Positions 11,531 through 23,457 of a DNA stretch of 64,000 nucleotides are shown here, piece after piece (position 1 is the stretch's first letter; each line of letters begins with the position of its first letter). This DNA comes from Branchiostoma floridae (Eukaryota > Chordata > Leptocardii > Amphioxiformes > Branchiostomatidae), in NCBI RefSeq assembly GCF_000003815.2, contig NW_023365724.1, forward strand, positions 222,212 through 286,211. The letters are read 5' to 3'. The notes under the pieces were generated by a model. The model saw nothing but the letters and a program-made list of their open reading frames with translations, did not search any database and had not been told where the DNA came from. The translations under genes and the position numbers were made by a program.

Positions 11531-12371
11531 GGGGACGGAGTTTAGCTGGTTAAATTTGGTACCTGATAAAGACGTCTGGACGCTGAAAGAACGTTACGCC
11601 GGTACTGTTATCTTGCTCTTGAATATTAATGAGTCGCCTTATATGGCGCCTTTCCGAGCTTCCGACAACAAGAAGCCAAATACCCAAATACCCTGGCTGA
11701 TTTGTCAGGGGTGATATCGTTAGGCTTTGCCGCGATGTCAACCCTGAGTGTGAGGATGCTATTCCAGCGATCTCTGGGGAAAGCCCCCGCTGTGAACTGG
11801 CGCGGCTCGCCGCGTTTGTCCCAGATTCTGGCTCGGAAAGGTTGTAAAACTATCATCCCAGTCAGTTTTCACGTAAGAGTAACCCGTAGCAGATAATTGA
11901 CGATAATTTCCTTGGCTGTACTGAAGTGCGGACCCCGTGGTGTTGGCGCGTGCCCTCACGCCCCCCCCCCCCCCATTAGCACGCATTAAAAACGGCTCAC
12001 TTTCACCAAGTACTTCACTTCACTTACTGCGCACTAATTCATGGGATCATTGTCTCCGCATCAGAATCATAAACAATGACTCTAGTACCTAAAGACAACC
12101 TAAGCATTGTCAGAGAATTAAAACTGGATAATTTTTTTTACGTGATATTGGCATTTAGTTCACCATATTAGCACATTTAACGTCTAGGGGATTGTGATTA
12201 TGTATTCATAACAATAATGGTCCCGATGTCTCAGCGCCCACGTTCCTCAACAGATCGTTGTTGTGTCGAAATTCAGCCGCTCAGTTTCACACATCCTTTG
12301 AAACTAGCCTTACGAAGCTTAAGTCAGATAATTCGAATTCATTGTCAGTTACAAAAGATGCATTTTTTCCC
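11531..12371. other. No gene seen
   Basis: No supported exon. A segment at 11925-11960 (GAAGTGCGGACCCCGTGGTG) resembles 11128-11170, another dispersed repeat. A run of C lies at about 11960-11974. Confidence 0.35.
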
Positions 12372-12381
12372 TTCAATTTTC

Positions 12382-12536
12382 AGAACAACGCCCATTCCAG
12401 ACAAGGAACTGGTGATTCGACTGGTCATGGCGAGGAGACATGTGACTGCGGAGGCGCTTGCAACTGCCACACTCCCACGTCAAACAAAGAGGAGAACTGT
12501 GATCTTCCAGTGGGTCGCATCAAAGATGCCATTTGA
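12382..12536 (+). CDS. Candidate cysteine-rich terminal exon
   Basis: A pyrimidine-rich acceptor (cccttcaattttcag) precedes an open stretch of about 50 codons. It includes TGHGEETCDCGGACNCHTP and ends at a stop at 12536. The CDC..CNC spacing resembles small metal-binding or disulfide-rich segments, but no family is recognised. No upstream exon was found. A different frame is open over 12217-12657, so this may be chance. Confidence 0.22.
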
Positions 12537-13420
12537 TCAAAACGTGCGTTCGCTGACGATGTGCCGTCTTGAGTGCCGTTTAGAAGGAATTGGAACCTTT
12601 TTCATGGACCGAGACCCCGCGCAGCAAGATTCTCCAACACGTCACCTGCACGCTTGAATCCTCCCCACTGCGACTGATGCTCCGTTCTCGAGCACTGTCC
12701 AAAACCGTCCCCATTGCAACCTTTATATTACGACAGTACATGTGATTGCGGTTTGACTACATTCGTCCACGAACAATAGATTCAATTGCTTATTCATATT
12801 GCGCTAGGGTCCTGCCATATGATATTTGTAACTTGTAATTTGTAATACAATGTGTGATCCCAAATGTCGGGAAGTTGTGATGCCACATATGTTGCCAGTA
12901 GTCTCTGATTGTTCTTTCTTTCGTGTTTTTGCTTCACTACTGAGTTTATACCGCAAACGTTTACACATCGAATTGTATCGAGCACAAGCTGAACTTGAAT
13001 CGTTTGATAAGGGCCATGTGGATTTAAAACTTGTAATTAGAGCTATCAGTAACAAACGAATAGCTTGAATTACATTGCTGACGAATGCTCAACAAGGGCA
13101 TGACATTGCTGAAGATACAACCGATGATTAGCCATGACAAGTATAATCAAGCTAAATATGAACTGTAAAGGGTCCATCCCTCTAGCTCTATACATTGCAC
13201 CATTTATATTGTAACCAGTAGTTTTACGTCTTCAGTTGTATAGTTTTCCCTTTTTCCTTGCCAATCAATACACCTAATTGCAATGGACTAAGAGTGCGTA
13301 ATTTGCGTATGTATGTGTGAGTGTGATTGCATGCTCATTATATTTGCATACTTATATTTAAAATTTATCCCAGCTACTGGCAGGTCGATCGAGCAAACCT
13401 ACTTGCATGCCCCAGCCACA
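12537..13420. other. No gene seen
   Basis: A 72-codon frame at 12850-13068 reads plausibly helical (RKRLHIELYRAQAELESFDK) but has no splice or similarity support. Confidence 0.3.
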
Positions 13421-13424
13421 GGGA

Positions 13425-13586
13425 GGGCGATCGCCCCCAAGTACTGAAAGGGCGATCGCCCCGAGCTACCGTCAGGGCGATCGCCCCCAACTACTAGCAG
13501 GGCGATCGCCCCCAACTATCAGCAGGGTGATCGCCCCCAAGTACTGACAGGGCGATCGCCCCGGACTACAGGCAGGGCGATCGCCC
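13425..13586. repeat. 25-bp minisatellite with palindromic core GGGCGATCGCCC
   Basis: Seven cores start at exactly 25-bp intervals: 13425, 13450, 13475, 13500, 13525, 13550 and 13575. The core is a 12-bp palindrome (one copy has GGTGATCGCC). The 13-bp linkers are similar, e.g. CCAAGTACTGAAA and CCAACTACTAGCA. A lone variant GGGCAATCGCCC sits at 13649-13660, and degenerate units precede the array. Confidence 0.9.
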
Positions 13587-13821
13587 CCAAGTATCCTTCA
13601 CTTTTGTGAAATCAAGACGACACGACTGGACAATTCAGACTTTGTACGGGGCAATCGCCCCCACAAGTCACTATTCCCAGGACTTGAGTGTCTTGAAAAG
13701 TTGCATTCTAATCCAATATGGCTTGATTTTCAAAAAATTTCGCACTGCGTTTTCTGATTATCAAGTCGAAAAAAAAAGGAATAAAATGGATTTTCCTTTA
13801 TTATTTTGGATTCTGTTGTTG

Positions 13822-14053
13822 ACAGATCACTTTTAATTTCTTATTGCCTTATTCAAACTAACATCTAGAAGGTAAGAGAGTATGTGTAACACACCACCTT
13901 TGTGAGTACAAGGTGCTAGCTTAACATTAGAGAGAGAGAGAGAGAAAGAGTGAGGGAGAGAGAGGGAGGGGCATGAAACAATGTATCACGAGAAACATGT
14001 TTTTTTGTAAAGTCATCGACAGAATTAATTGTTTTGTATTCTCTCAAAAACAG
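13822..14053 (+). other. Left breakpoint of the duplicated gene block, with intron of copy A
   Basis: From 13822 (ACAGATCACTTTTAATTTC) the sequence is near-identical to the copy B intron that starts at 32217. To the left of 13822 there is no similarity, so this marks the edge of the duplicated block. The intron contains a (GA)n tract at about 13930-13970, shared with copy B at about 32332-32378. Confidence 0.75.
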
Positions 14054-17000
14054 GCAAGCTGAAGTTGCTGAGGATGACCTGGTCAGGACGTCCTTCCATA
14101 ATGCAGAACTGCAGATGCTGCTAACTGATGAGAAGCTGTGAGTCTTTCAGTGTCTTCATCATTTGGTTCTGTTTCTACTGTTGAAGTGCTTAGGCCAGGA
14201 ACTGGCCCCTTGCTCTTCTTTATCCAGTGTTGATAAGATAGACCTTCTCATGGTTGGACAGGTTTTCTAAAAAAATTACTTGCCCAAACCAATTGTTCAC
14301 TTCTCCAAAATTCAAAATGTCACTTTTATTATAAATTATATGCATCTTTACTCACAGCAATGGAATTCTTTTTTTTTATTGCCTTTATTTTTCTATGTTG
14401 ACCATTGCTTAATGTCATGACTAAAATGTAACTAGAAAGGCCGACATTTGCTTAGGAGCAAATACAGCATATTTCAGCCATAGCTTTTCCCATACAACAT
14501 TTAACTGTCTCAAATAACCCCTGCTCGAAAATGGAACATTTAGGGGCACACCCCAGTTTCTCGCCCCCATTGAAACGTATAGTTAAGAGACTATTTTCAA
14601 CGACGCCGTATTTCCAAACAAAATTTTCCCCGGGAACTACACCTATACAGTATACAGGAAGTAAAAATGTACCATCTGGTCTAACATATCTGATTTGCAA
14701 GAAAATTGTAGGACCTAAAATCTCCCAATATCCTAATGAATTTCGAAAGCCCGTAGCGATGACAGTATCGGTCAAGCTGCCCGGGGTGCTTCACTGTTTG
14801 CGTCCTCGGAGCGATACCCGGAAGCCAAGATGTGTCGACAAAAACTTACCAAAAACAACATATAGGGGTCGAAGTTTATACTTGCAGCGGATCCGCTACG
14901 CTAATTTTACAAGACATGCATTTGCCCAACCCGATTCGCATGTGGGAAATGTTGTTATACGTGTCGTTACCATGACAACAGCCTTGGCTGCAGTCTTTAG
15001 ATATACCGATTAGACAGGGCGTGCCACTTTATGCGAAAAATCGAATTAACTTGCGACCAATCACAGCCAGCAGCGGCTCCAACAAAGGCGGTAACATAAC
15101 GTCAATCAAGAAGAGGCACGAAACTTTGCGAAAATAAACCGAGAAACTGCGATGTTTGGGACTGGATAACATACACAAGTATCTCGCTAAGGCGTCGACC
15201 TGTCAACAAGTGGACGACGCGGAAACTATTGCTTCTACTACAACTAAGTTGAGGGACAACGAAAAGGGGCAGCGGTGCAGTCAGGGCTGACACCGATCGC
15301 GAGGAAACGATGCCAAGGCCGCGGTGGACGGCTCGACTGTCGAGTCCGTCTAAAATCCAATAAAAATGGCGCGAATGGCTTCGTCACATCGGAGACGAGT
15401 GGTGGGTGACGTGTGTTTGCAATTTGCACCAGGAGAAAAACATTCTTTAACGCTTCCTTTGTCGATAGTTTTTAAACTATGAAAATAGGAAGCGTGACTA
15501 CTGAGAAAAGAATCTGAACCAACCAAGGAGCTTTTATCTGATCAAAGCTCCTTGAACTAACGTGTCGGATTCGTCATAAATTCCAATTTCACGTTAAATG
15601 CATTTTAAATCGTACAAGGTCCGGGTGATTCCGATCGGAGTTTGCAGGCATTGCAAATTAGAATCGTGAGTAAAAGTGAATGTTACCGAATAAATAGTAT
15701 CATAACATTTCTTTTGTCATGCTTGTTCATTTGCTTACGCGCCTTCAACAATAAAAGTGGCATAATACAGACATAAAGTTATCATGTTGCTGCAACATCG
15801 TGCTGGCAAAATGTATGTTTATTCATATAAACATTGCACAGGTAACACAATTGTTTAGATTTACAGTTCAAAACATTCTAACGATAAATATTGATGAGGA
15901 AATAATCATTCTCGCCATTGTTAAACATACTTATCAAATCTAAACTGGCCAATTTCCCCGCGATTTCCGCCAAGTAACATTTTCTCGATTGTCTCAACTT
16001 AATACCCTGCCAAAGTCAAATCTGCCAAAAATGATTGATATTGCTACGCGGAATGTTGGCAAATTCATCGACAAAGACATGTACTCTGACGTTCAAGGAA
16101 CGCGTACCTTCTGCTACCGTCCAAATGACCTTGTCGTTAACTCCAAATCCTCGCAAAAAAACTATTTTATAATTATATACATGTATATAAAACCGGGCGT
16201 AACGTGACATTCGTCCGCTGTGTTGTCAAGATATGCACGTGTTTCTATATAGTTACACGGGGTTGGAAGGCCCCGCTATTGAATATTAATTAGACTTCGT
16301 CTTCCTTTTCGCTGATTGGCTGGCTCGTTAAATTCATTTAACTTGCACGTGCGGGGCTCTGCGGGGTGACGTCACGGCAAAAGGCCGAAAGAAAACCAAT
16401 TTTCCCTCAGAAAAGTGCTGAAATTTACTGTATATAGTAAAGCGCTGGTTGCAAGTTAGCAATTTACGTGTTTGTAAGCATAAGTCCGTGAGATTTCTGA
16501 AACAACAGCAGTTCTGTGATAAACGAAACCTTCTAAAAACGTACGGAGCTAACAGCGCAGGGAAAATATACCATCGCATCACAGAAATGCCCCTAAAAAC
16601 TGATACAATAAGCCTTCTGAATAGCCCAAAGTGCAAGAGTTTCCCCCAACGGGGCTCTGCCCCTGGACCCTGCCGGGCCGGGGCCTTCGGCGTTCTTCGG
16701 TGGACCCCGGGCCCCGTGTGCCGACGCTGTAAAAAATTCTGGCGGGAACACTGCAGTATAGGAGTATACGGAATCGTGAGGCCCCGCTTATGAATATTAA
16801 TTAGCCTTTGCCCTCTTCGCGCACAGGTGTGGGCTCCGTGCGGGGTCACGGAAGGTCACGTCAGGAGGCCAAAAGAAAACAAATTTCCCATCAGAAAAGT
16901 GCCAAAATTAATCATTTTAAAGTAGTTTATGTCAAAACTTTTACTTGGATCATTTTACCAACTATCTAATGCCTATCTACACCAAATTTCAGCTCATTCG

Positions 17001-20000
17001 GTTATAATACCAGGGTACAGGGGGCCCAAATATACAGTTTTGGTCTTAAGATGACCCACAAACCTTAATAAAATCATTTTAGAGACAGATATGGGAAAAA
17101 TGAAAAAAACGTCCGAGGGTATTGGCCCACTCTACCCTTGTGCCAAATTTCAAGTCATTCGGTTGAGGAACAACGGAGATACCGTGTTCTGAAGATTTGA
17201 CAGGAGAAAGAAAGAAACATTACGAATACAATATATTTCACCATACCTATGGTATGGCTGAAATATAACAAGTATATGATAATCTCACAATCGATCGGGC
17301 AACTGGGGTAGGTCATGCACTTGCCTGATCAGCACTTTCACTTGTCCTGGACAATAGGGCTAGTGGACTTGTCCAACCCTGCTTCTTGAAAAGTATTAAT
17401 GAAGTTTTAGAACTATGACTGGAATGGTAATACTATGATCTGACACAATAAGCAATTTTGTATATTCGTTACAATTTATTTTAATGCACATTGTACATTT
17501 CATCATCACAGACAAGCAGAAGATGCAAAGGTGCAACACAAAAGGTAAAAATATGAATTTCCAACTTTTCAGTTTTGGTCCATCTTTTCAGACCTTGTTG
17601 TAATTATTGTAATTATAAGACACTTAATGTTAAGTTTGTTACATACCAAATACCATGATAATTTTCGTATCTATTGCAATAAATATTTTTTCTATACTAA
17701 ACTGTATGACTTTTTTTTTAACGCAGGGAGCTCTCTCAGGCCCATGAAGACCTAGAAATGTGAGTAGTTGTTTGACATTTTTCCTAGATAACTTATTAAG
17801 TGTAGACTGATAGAATTGAAAACTCATTTTGCATAAGGTGATTTTTCTTGAAAAGAAATTTAATTGAGAATGGGACATTCAAAACAAATGGCTATTTATG
17901 TAAAGCAATTCATAATCGTTAGTAAGTTAGAGTAGATGCACCTTATCTATTAGTTGAGGAAACCTTACATCTGAACAGAGAAATATAAAAAGGGATATCA
18001 ATATACGTGTCTTTATAAACACATCATAATTTATTATGTGCACTTCATCATCTCTTAATCTATTAGGGCCATCTGTGACCTACAGGAGGAAAAAAAGAGG
18101 TTTGTAATTATTTTGACCTCTTTTAGTACTTTTCAGTTTTGTTACTTATAAAAACATTGTTCAAAAACTAATTTTGTTTGAAAACTTTAAGAAGAAATTA
18201 AAACTTTTTTTGCACTGATTGTATCTTCAAAGAAGCACTGTTTTGTGAATGTATTTGCTTGCTTTTGTTAACGGAAGTTTATGATGTATTGTAGTATTGA
18301 TACCTGTTTACTGTTCATACCCCCTGTAATGTCTGTACCATCTGTTGTGTCCATACCCCAGTAATGTCCACGTCCCCTGGAGTGTCAGACAGTGTACACC
18401 ATTCAAATATATCAGTGCTGTCTTTAGCACGTGTACCCCCGTGTTGTCCAAACAAGGCCTACTGTCTGTTAATAAGCCCCTAAGTTAAATGTCCATAATT
18501 TATCTACTGATACTCAGTACAGCTTCCCCCAAGTACTGTCTGTACCCAATTTTACTGTCTGTACTTTCTGTAGTCTCCATAGCCCCTTAACTGTCCTGTA
18601 TTGTCTGTACCCTGTTAATGTGTGCATACTGCTTGTAGTGTTGAACATATTTGCTATATGTACCGTCACCTGTTGACTATTTTCTCAAACTTCAAGTGTT
18701 CTTTTGGTATTAGCAGTATCTGTCTTTGCTGTGAATGCTGTCTGTGCACCAGTTTACATTCCAATCTTTATTATCTACAACAGGAGTGCCCAGAAGCACA
18801 TCCTGATAGATGACTTGAAGGCTCGGGTCACCGTTTTAAAGACAGGAGGGTCCTGGTGAGTTATCTTCTGTGTCTTTTTGGCAACACCTCGGGAGCACTT
18901 TTTATTCCATAACATGAAACATTCATATTTTTTATTTAGTTGCTTTTAAATTAATATAACAGCTTGGCTAAAGGTAAAATAATAAGTGGATATATATATA
19001 AGTGGTTTTGCTTTTGTTGTACATTGTTGTATTATGTAATTATTGTATTGTATGTATGTGTTATTTGTATGTATCCTGGGCCTCCATGAAAAGCAGTGTC
19101 AGTTACTGATGGGAGCTTACCCTGGTAAAAGAACACAGAAATAAATAAATAAAATCATAGTTATGGTTACATTTGATGTTTTAATTATTTTCAGTTTCAG
19201 CAGTAGATATGAAGCCAGAGCCCACGTCTCACTTGAAGAGGCAGAAGCGATTGCATACAGGATCGCAGAACTGGAGGTCCTTTTGGAGGAGCAGCGGAAG
19301 TGAGTTGACTCAATATGAGAAATATAGGACAGTCACTATTATTTTGTCCATACATTCTTTCCTGGTCCTGTTCATGTATCTGTGGCATCACTGCAAATCC
19401 AGGCTCACATCTTGGTGTGCTTTGTACTCATTTCAATTTTGCTCTTGCCATTGTTGTGACTTGACTACTTTTGAATTGGGATGTTAACTTTGATTTCTTT
19501 GTGTTGTTGAGATTTGAATTCGTCAGAATGAGTATGATTAATTTTATTGCATTTTATGTTTCCCTACAGTGAAAACACCAAGCTGACAGCCCAGTTACAA
19601 CAGTCTGAGGAAGAGAGTCTGCCAGATAACACAGAACAACAAGACCACTCGTTCCTGCCTGAGTGCTTCCTGGCTCACAGCGCCTCGCCCATTGATGAGG
19701 AAGAGATGCTGCCAGCAGACATGGAACAGAAAGAGGACTCTTTCCTGCCTGAGTGCTTCCTGGCCCGCTGCCCCTCTCCAATGAATGACAAGGAGGAAGG
19801 GCTGCCAGCAGACATGGAACACAAAGAGGACTCTTTCCTGCCTGAGTGCTTCCTGGCCCGCTGCCCCTCACCAATGAATGACAAGGAGGAAGGGCTGCCA
19901 GCAGACATGGAACACAAAGAGGACTCTTTCCTGCCTGAGTGCTTCCTGGCCCGCTGCCCCTCTCCAATGAATAACAAGGAGGAAGGGCTGCCAGCAGACA

Positions 20001-20476
20001 TGGAACGCAAAGAGGACTCTTTCCTGCCTGAGTGCTTCCTGGCCCGCTGCCCCTCACCAATGAATGACAAGGAAGAGATGCTGCCACCTGACATGGAATG
20101 CAAAGAGGACTCTTTCCTGCCTGAGTGCTTCCTGGCTCGCTGCCCCTCACCAATGAATGACAAGGAGGAAGGGCTGCCAGCTGCCATGGAATGCCACGAG
20201 GACTCTTTCCTGTCTGAGTGCTTCCTGGCCCGCTGCCCCTCACCAATGAATGACAAGGAGGAAGGGCTGCCAGCAGACGTGGAATACAAAGAGGACTCTT
20301 TCCTGCCTGAGTGCTTCCTGGCCCGCTGCCCCTTACCCATGGATGCCGAGGTAGACAGACAGACAGCTGACACTGAACAAGACTTGAGCCCACGAGTAGA
20401 GAGTAAGGGATTAGCCAAATGGTTGAAAAAAGCAAAGAGGATGTTATGCTGTTGCAACAGTGTGAAAGAGGATTAA
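14054..20476 (+). CDS. Copy A: coiled-coil / 31-residue-repeat protein, 5'-truncated
   Basis: Seven exons: 14054-14137, 17512-17544, 17727-17759, 18067-18099, 18784-18855, 19195-19299 and 19570-20476. All junctions are GT-AG and split the codon after its second base, giving about 421 codons plus a TAA stop. The small exons encode a charged helical stretch likely to form a coiled coil (AEDDLVRTSFHNAELQ, RELSQAHEDLE, AYRIAELEVLLEEQRN). The last exon has eight 31-residue repeats with core SFLPECFLARCPSP, then a basic tail ending KGLAKWLKKAKRMLCCCN followed by SVKED. Exons equivalent to exons 1-5 of copy B are absent because the duplication starts in the middle of an intron. Without a new promoter it is probably a pseudogene or a chimera, yet its reading frame is intact. 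The first intron carries a 2.8-kb insertion. A polyadenylation signal lies at 20894-20899. Family and function unknown. Confidence 0.6.
14433..17264. mobile_element. 2.8-kb insertion in the first intron of copy A
   Basis: Copy B has continuous intron sequence here (AAAATGTAACAAGTATAT), so bases about 14433-17264 were inserted after the duplication or lost from copy B. The insert holds a perfect 11-bp hairpin (CAAGGAGCTTT at 15524, complement at 15544-15554). It also has two copies about 520 bp apart of a segment containing GGCCCCGCT and GAATATTAATTAG (16270 and 16783). Its right end forms a hairpin (ATATTTCACCATACC against GGTATGGCTGAAATAT). No terminal inverted repeats or convincing coding region; class unknown. 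The frame at 14531-15013 has no recognisable domain. Confidence 0.6.
18310..18620. repeat. Degenerate CTGTACCCC-type intronic minisatellite
   Basis: Repeated degenerate units of about 20-30 bp around CTGTACC and TAATGTC. The same array lies in the matching introns of copy B (about 35290-35640) and copy C (about 51940-52190), so it predates the duplications. Confidence 0.6.
19643..20348 (+). repeat. Coding 93-bp tandem repeat, eight units (copy A)
   Basis: Eight units of 93 bp, the first and last divergent, each encoding 31 residues of the type KEDSFLPECFLARCPSP then NDKEEGLPADME. Most changes are single substitutions: MNN in unit 4, LPPDMEC in unit 5, AAMEC in unit 6, SFLSECF in unit 7. No unit is frameshifted. 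Confidence 0.95.
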
Positions 20477-20900
20477 GAACATAATAGTGTATAATATATA
20501 TTTAATAATGTAAATGATCTGTAAACATATATGCTGTCAAAGTGATGGTATCATATAATATACTGCAATGTGTTTTCCAGCGGTCTTATTTGTAAACAAG
20601 GAGAGATCTGAAATAATTGTATAAAAAAAGAAATGAAAAATATAATATTTGTATGGCCAATTTTATCAAACATTTTTAACATGAGAGAGACTCTATTTTC
20701 ATGCCCAACAATTTTATGTCTTTCATAAGCATTGTCTGTGAAGGGGAGATGCAGTCTGACAATACATGTGTGTAGTGTGTACAAGGCTGTGCTGTATTTC
20801 TTGTTCTCTGAGCTTCATGACCGGTACAATTCTAACTAGTGTTGATCATATTTGATGTAGAAAAGTAAATCTTATTTCTCTGGAGGTTCCTTAAATAAAA
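20477..20900 (+). other. 3' UTR of copy A with AATAAA
   Basis: Near-identical to the sequence after the copy B stop codon up to an AATAAA at 20894-20899 (copy B: 38161-38166). The conservation and the signal suggest that both transcripts end here. Confidence 0.55.
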
Positions 20901-21085
20901 TAAAATGCGTCAGACTGCTGAAGTGTATTAGGAGCAAAAAAAGAGAGAAAAGGCCAAGAGAGCCTGTTATGGAGGCTAGGTTTTTTTGTACCTTACCTCA
21001 GGTTTCTGCCTGCCAAAAACAATGCAAATTCATGAACCCCACAGCTGTTTGACTTATTCCCTTACAAAGCTAGCAACAAAAATAC

Positions 21086-21960
21086 CTGCTGCAGTTCCAA
21101 ACTTCCATTACTTACTCCCAGTCCCAAAAGCTATCCACTACTCAAAAATTACGAACCTAGTGTTTCCACAAAGTTTTCCCTTAAAATTTGAATCTGCATT
21201 GCAGTACCGTATGTACTTGCTAGGAGGCCCACTAGTGACCCCTACCCATTCACTAGATATCATGTAGAATCATTAACAACTTCTGAAGTTATGTTGTACA
21301 CAGACAAACACGCATACATAATAGCCTGCTGCAGGACCAACGGAAAATGCCAGGTGAACCATTTTTGAACTTGTCCTTCTTTTTCACAACCGCTACTAAC
21401 GTACAAAATATGATGAAGATCCATTAATCATCTAAGCTTCTCGAGTCCATAGCCAAACGTACACTTGAAAATACAAAGCTTGCTGCAGTACCCTTGGAAA
21501 ATGCCATTTTCAAACTTGACCTCCCTTTTTACAACTTCTACATAGCTACAAAATATCATGAAGATATTCACAATGTCCAATATCTCGCCACTACTGTATG
21601 ATATCCACAAGCAAACGCACGAAAGTACAAAGCTCACTGCAGCACCGTAGGAAAACGCCAGGTAAAACTATTTTCAAACTTGATCTTCCTTTTCGATTCA
21701 CGACCTCTTATCTACTTATCCATAAAACACTATTATCATGATGAAGATTCATTCTCATCCCCTCGAGTATGTGTTGTGCACAAACACACACAAATATTTA
21801 GCCTGCTGCAGTACCGCAGGAAAACGCCAGGTCAACCCGTTTAAAACTTGACCTTTCTTTCTACAATCGCCACAAACCGACTAAATATCATGAAGCTCGC
21901 TGTACAACTTCTCAAGTGTTATGCTGGTGACCCACATACACACCGACCACACTATGGTCC
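21086..21960. repeat. Diverged tandem repeat between copies A and B
   Basis: Units of about 110-167 bp built around CTGCAGTACCG, AAAACGCCAGGT and AACTTGACCTTC, starting near 21086, 21196, 21327, 21480, 21635 and 21802. The same array, interrupted by a MITE, occurs after copy B at about 41490-42900. Confidence 0.65.
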
Positions 21961-23440
21961 AACTGAAAACGGACGTGTCTATTTTACTATTTTAGATGGG
22001 TGCACTGGACGAATCCAGTCTTGCATAGGGTGCATTTTTACATTTATTTTTTTTAGACTAGGGTGATTATGCAAGGACCTTTTTGATGTTTCGGACTGCT
22101 TCTTTTTACACAGGGGTGTCGGCTGAGAGAGTCCATTCCTGACAGTTATACAGAACAACACTCTGCCACTACTGCGCACGAAATCTAACTTTGTAATAGT
22201 TACACCGTGAATATAAACAACTAAAAACTGGTACATCACTGAATCTGTGGTGGCATCATTGTGCCATATGGCCTATCGATTTTACAGAACTCTTGATGAA
22301 TTTTGTTGATAAAAAGCGAATCATTTTTAATCTTTGTGTATTTGTCGTCTTTTCAGTCATACATGTACTTGTACGCTTTTCATGATATTCCCATTATGAA
22401 GAAAAGGATGGAGAGACGCCGCCAACGTGATAAACCCGCTAAACAAAAACACAGTTTCTAATCTTCGTAAATGGCACTTATGTACTGAAAATCGTTCTGT
22501 TATTAAATATGGCCGGAGCACTAAAGCATTGTTTTGATCCTAGCCGAGGCGTTTCCATGTTGTAACGGTTTATCACTTTAAAGGTCCTTTTTGTTCTCGA
22601 TAATGCAAAAGTACGTATGTTAATCAAAGTACATACACTTTTACATAGCTCTACGTGGAAAGGATGGAAGAATGCTCAATATTTTCATGTCTTGGAGCAG
22701 TGTAAATAGCATCATCTTATGAATATGGTGAAGATACACATTGGTGAAAAAGCGCCACCCAGCGTCTTTCTCAAGAGCAGCAGGTGTAACACTGAGATGA
22801 CGAATCAGCACCAAGGATATCGCCCATCTTTGCCTTTTCCGGAGTTGGCGGCAGGTATCAAGGTTTGGTTTTTTGTAAATTGGAAAAAAAAACGAATTTT
22901 AGCGTAACAATGGTGATAAGTGACTCATCCACTGACTCATAGTTCATTACATTATAATAGTTCAATGGATTATACAGAGTATTGCTTTATCTAGCCATTC
23001 CGCGAGAGAAAGTAGTCCATTCCATGAACGCGGAGCGGCTTGACTATTTTGCAGATAGCTTGCTGGGGGAATAGACCAAAAGTTGTTTGTTTACATTATC
23101 GAATTGTCGTATAATGGGGAGATAGTACCAAGTTTATTCACCGCCACAACCCGGTTGTTATTCTTGTGGTCATCCGCGGTACCGAACAGGAATGATGAAA
23201 CGATCGTTGTATTAAAAAAAGGCTAACATGTTCTTATGTGTACAATCAAAAAGATCAAGTCAAGTAGATTATCTCTGCCCGTTCACAAACAACAGTCTAA
23301 AGTCTAAAGAGGGGCTTATATCTTAGAAATAAGCCAACGCAATATTTGTTTGGGACAATTTCTTTTAGTTCTAACACAGTGTTCTAACAGAGACAATCCA
23401 GGATCATTCCTCCTTGTGTTCGATTTTCTTCCTGTTTACC
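21961..23440. other. Intergenic spacer upstream of copy B
   Basis: No gene seen. It aligns with 42960-43590 and 46615-47450 upstream of copy C; satellite array 1 splits that second copy at the point matching about 22630 here. Confidence 0.6.
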
Positions 23441-23443
23441 CTG

Positions 23444-23457
23444 GTTGTCATGGACAC
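23444..23457 (+). promoter_or_regulatory. Weak X-box-like (RFX) motif upstream of copy B
   Basis: GTTGTCATGGACAC departs from the X-box pattern GTTNCCATGGNAAC at two positions. The equivalent site in copy C (47457-47470) departs at one. It sits just 5' of a likely non-coding first exon. Motif matches this short are often chance. Confidence 0.25.

Noticed and set aside
12217-12657. 146-codon frame
   Set aside because: No similarity or splice support, and it overlaps the cysteine-rich candidate in another frame.
13425-13586. CRISPR-like look of the regularly spaced palindromes
   Set aside because: The linkers are similar to one another rather than unique, units are only 25 bp, and the context is eukaryotic with no cas genes.
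13425-13586. Cyanobacterial contamination because of the GCGATCGC octamer (HIP1)
   Set aside because: The flanking sequence is eukaryotic and joins the duplicated gene block; the octamer comes from one short repeat.
14531-15013. 160-codon frame within the copy A insertion
   Set aside because: No recognisable domain, splice context or start signal; it lies in a probable mobile element.
19554-20457. Long minus-strand open frames over the repeat exon of copy A (also 36539-37724 and 52902-53584)
   Set aside because: The 93-bp repeat is a multiple of three, so a frame without stops in one unit stays open in all. They lack antisense splice context, and the sense frame fits the exon phases.
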